64,000 bases of DNA from Flavobacteriaceae bacterium (GTDB lineage: Bacteria; Bacteroidota; Bacteroidia; Flavobacteriales; Flavobacteriaceae). The stretch spans positions 65,133-129,132 of the forward strand of contig JAKISG010000005.1 of assembly GCA_021648755.1 (NCBI GenBank), in the 5' to 3' direction. Below are positions 62,283 through 64,000 of the stretch, piece after piece. Numbering within the stretch: the stretch's first letter is position 1; every line of letters begins with the position of its first letter. The notes beneath the pieces are model-generated. The model searched no databases and was not told the DNA's origin. It saw nothing but the letters and a program-made list of their open reading frames with translations. The translations under genes and the position numbers were made by a program.

Positions 62283-63590
62283 ATGGCGTCAATAAAATTA
62301 TCTATTCAGAGTAAATCAGACAATGCACAGATTTACTTAAGGTTATCAATAAGTCGAGGATTTTATATCAAACGAAAAATAGGATTATCAATAAACTCAA
62401 AAGATTGGAGTAATACAACAGGATTACCAAAGCAGAACAACCCAACAAACAAAAACTTCACAACCAAATTAAAAGATTTAACTAATACTATTCTTAAAAA
62501 TTTAAATGAAGCAAACAGTAAAGGTTTAGAAATAAATGGCGACTGGTTAAGTTATCGAATAGATTTATATTTTAATCGTGTACAAGAAAAAGGAACGCAA
62601 AGCAATTTATTAACCGATACAATACAAAGATATATCGATATAGCACCTACACGTAAAAATTCTAAAGGCGGAATTGGTTTATCAAAGAGCAGAATTAATT
62701 CCTATAAAGGATTAAAAAACGTTGTGTTAAGATATGAAAAAGAACAAGGTAAAAGATTAAAAATAAAAGATATAAACCTTGCGTTTGTTTCCTTGTTTAC
62801 TGAATTTATGCAAAAACAAAATTATAATAATGGTAATACACAAAAGAAAATATCCGATATTAAAACTATTTGTTTGTATGCACAATTAAACGGAATAGAA
62901 ACACATAAACAAATTAGGAGTGTTACTGGAATTAAAACTAAAAACGATTATATTATTTATCTTACAGAAACCGAACTTGAACAAATAGAGCAAACCGAGT
63001 TTAAACGTGATGCCTTAATAAATGCTAAAAAATGGTTATTGTTAGGTGCTATGATTGGACAACGTGGTAACGATTTATTAAACCTAAACGAAAACAATAT
63101 AATTTATATAGGTGATTTAAAACTAATAGAACTCACACAACAAAAAGGAAACAAAAATGTAGTGATACCATTTTCTCCACAAATGGAAACTCTTTTACAA
63201 TATGGTTTTCCTTATAAAATTAGTATTCAGAAATTCAATAAACATCTAAAAGACGTTTGCGAAATTGCAGAGGTTGATACAATTACAGAGGGTTACAAGT
63301 ATGTAAAAGAAGATAAAAGGCGAGTATTAGGCAAATACCCTAAACACGAATTAATAACCTCACACGATTTAAGACGTACATTTGCTACAAACAACTACGG
63401 AAAACCCGAATGGACATTACCTTTATTAATGAGTATTACTGGGCACACCACCGAAAAAATATTTTTGAACTATATCGGTAAAACCAATATTGACTATGCC
63501 CAACAGATAGCAGAGATATACCTTAAACAAATCGAAAAGGCAAAAAAACAAACCAATTTAAGAGTAGTAAAAGAATTAGCAGTTAATTAA
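62283..63590 (+). CDS. Tyrosine recombinase / site-specific integrase
   Basis: A 435-residue phage/ICE-type integrase. An arm-binding N-terminal domain (about 1-90, IKLSIQSKSDNAQIYLRLSI) and a SAM-like core-binding domain (about 105-205) precede the catalytic domain. Catalytic residues are Arg261 (GQRGNDL), Lys288 in a beta-hairpin (QQKGN), His361 and Arg364 (SHDLRRTF), His388 (TGHTT) and Tyr397 (NYIGK). All are present, so it should be active. It directly follows gltX and starts an integrated element. Confidence 0.95.
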   Translation: MASIKLSIQSKSDNAQIYLRLSISRGFYIKRKIGLSINSKDWSNTTGLPKQNNPTNKNFTTKLKDLTNTILKNLNEANSKGLEINGDWLSYRIDLYFNRVQEKGTQSNLLTDTIQRYIDIAPTRKNSKGGIGLSKSRINSYKGLKNVVLRYEKEQGKRLKIKDINLAFVSLFTEFMQKQNYNNGNTQKKISDIKTICLYAQLNGIETHKQIRSVTGIKTKNDYIIYLTETELEQIEQTEFKRDALINAKKWLLLGAMIGQRGNDLLNLNENNIIYIGDLKLIELTQQKGNKNVVIPFSPQMETLLQYGFPYKISIQKFNKHLKDVCEIAEVDTITEGYKYVKEDKRRVLGKYPKHELITSHDLRRTFATNNYGKPEWTLPLLMSITGHTTEKIFLNYIGKTNIDYAQQIAEIYLKQIEKAKKQTNLRVVKELAVN

Positions 63591-63603
63591 TAAATATAAA
63601 GTT

Positions 63604-63861
63604 ATGAGTACAGAAACATTAAAAATATCATTGGCACAAAAGATATTAGCAATATCAGATAATAACCTTTTGAATAAAGTAAAATCACTTATTGAAAAAG
63701 AAAATATTGTTGGTTATAATGCTAAAGGTAAACCAATTTACGAAAGTGAGTACATCAAAGAAATGAACGAAAGTATAAAAGCAATTCAAAACGGAACAGC
63801 AACTTTATACACTACCGAAGAGGTAAGAAAAAACATAGTCGATGCACATAATTTGGGATAG
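63604..63861 (+). CDS. Antitoxin of a RelE/ParE-type system
   Basis: An 85-residue protein 13 nt after the integrase gene. It begins with a helical segment (SLAQKILAISDNNLLNKVKSLIE) and continues with GYNAKGKPIYESEYIKEMNESIKAI, typical of flavobacterial antitoxins upstream of ParE-like toxins. Its end overlaps the toxin start by 20 nt in another frame. It has no classic DNA-binding fold visible, so the exact antitoxin family is uncertain. Confidence 0.75.
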   Translation: MSTETLKISLAQKILAISDNNLLNKVKSLIEKENIVGYNAKGKPIYESEYIKEMNESIKAIQNGTATLYTTEEVRKNIVDAHNLG

Positions 63862-64000
63862 TAAAGCAAATAACGACCTCAACGACAATATAGAACATAT
63901 TGCAAAGCAAAGTCCACAAAATGCACTTATGGTATTAAATACTCTTTTAGAGTTGCCAAAAACGTTAAAAACATTTCCTTTTTCTTATCCAGTAGAACCA
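63842..64000 (+). CDS. RelE/ParE-family toxin (cut by right window edge)
   Basis: The first 53 codons, from the ATG at 63842, are open to the end. The start MHIIWDSKANNDLNDNIEHI and the following AKQSPQNALMVLNTLLELPK fit the ParE toxin pattern (strand, two helices, then a basic or hydrophobic strand). It overlaps the antitoxin gene by 20 nt, as in coupled toxin-antitoxin pairs. The C-terminal catalytic part is missing, so target and activity cannot be judged. Confidence 0.7.
   Translation, partial: MHIIWDSKANNDLNDNIEHIAKQSPQNALMVLNTLLELPKTLKTFPFSYPVEP

Noticed and set aside
1..64000. CRISPR arrays, rRNA, tRNA or insertion sequences
   Set aside because: No regularly spaced long repeats, no rRNA or tRNA cores and no transposase reading frames were found in either strand.

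Overview
The window reads as a chromosomal segment of an AT-rich member of the Bacteroidota, very probably a marine-type Flavobacteriaceae. The grounds are the gene set and gene order (dapA / bamD-rpoZ-coaBC-DUF4835 / menG-porT; LemA-TPM-MerR; rlmD with two flavobacterial envelope genes; a DUF4249 gene next to a TonB receptor), a type IX secretion protein with a likely type IX substrate, many SPII lipoproteins, and recurring upstream TAnnTTTG boxes (the Bacteroidota -7 element), sometimes with a TTG/TTTG about 19-22 nt further upstream. No rRNA, tRNA or CRISPR array was seen.

Layout. 1-4639 (-): a large alpha-2-macroglobulin lipoprotein running off the left edge. 4852-12134: DoxX protein, SPFH protein, TatA, a PhoR/PhoB-like two-component system, LepA and a MerR-LemA-TPM group. 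12623-17704 (+): a small hypothetical, DapA, BamD, RNA polymerase omega, CoaBC and a DUF4835 protein. 17775-23206: MutS, an AraC regulator divergent from an orphan MoaD, and Pgk. 23269-34402: a membrane-anchored coiled-coil protein, a TonB receptor, an Mpo1-like protein, PyrG, UvrB, a three-gene unit (2OG oxygenase, a 57-aa membrane protein, SUI1), two overlapping envelope genes and RlmD. 34516-46273: an azurin lipoprotein, an M3 peptidase, a DUF5916 protein, a TonB receptor/DUF4249 pair, RlmN and a Lys-C-like protease with a type IX sorting tail. 46330-62059: QueA, a frameshifted MenG, PorT, a SpoU methylase, TamL-like, a lipoprotein, FtsE, a glycosyltransferase, MscL, Alr-Tdk, a coiled-coil protein, an orphan ABC permease, a DUF4293 protein and GltX. 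62060-64000: the start of an integrated element with phased repeats at the integrase promoter, a tyrosine recombinase and a toxin-antitoxin pair cut by the right edge.

Most of the window is housekeeping core (tRNA modification, DNA repair, cofactor and nucleotide synthesis) interleaved with envelope functions. BamD and a TamL-like protein serve outer-membrane assembly; TatA and PorT serve export; two TonB receptors, a DUF4249 lipoprotein and a DUF5916 barrel face the outside. The only clearly mobile part is the right end.

The points most worth a second look are the integrase control region (three TGTCTAA copies at exact 11-bp spacing, overlapping the promoter), the single-base frameshift of menG inside an A10 run, the uncatalogued 57-aa membrane protein whose start abuts an upstream stop, the orphan moaD beside an AraC regulator with a palindrome between them, and a 13-bp-arm hairpin upstream of bamD. 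Promoter and terminator positions also correct several gene starts.
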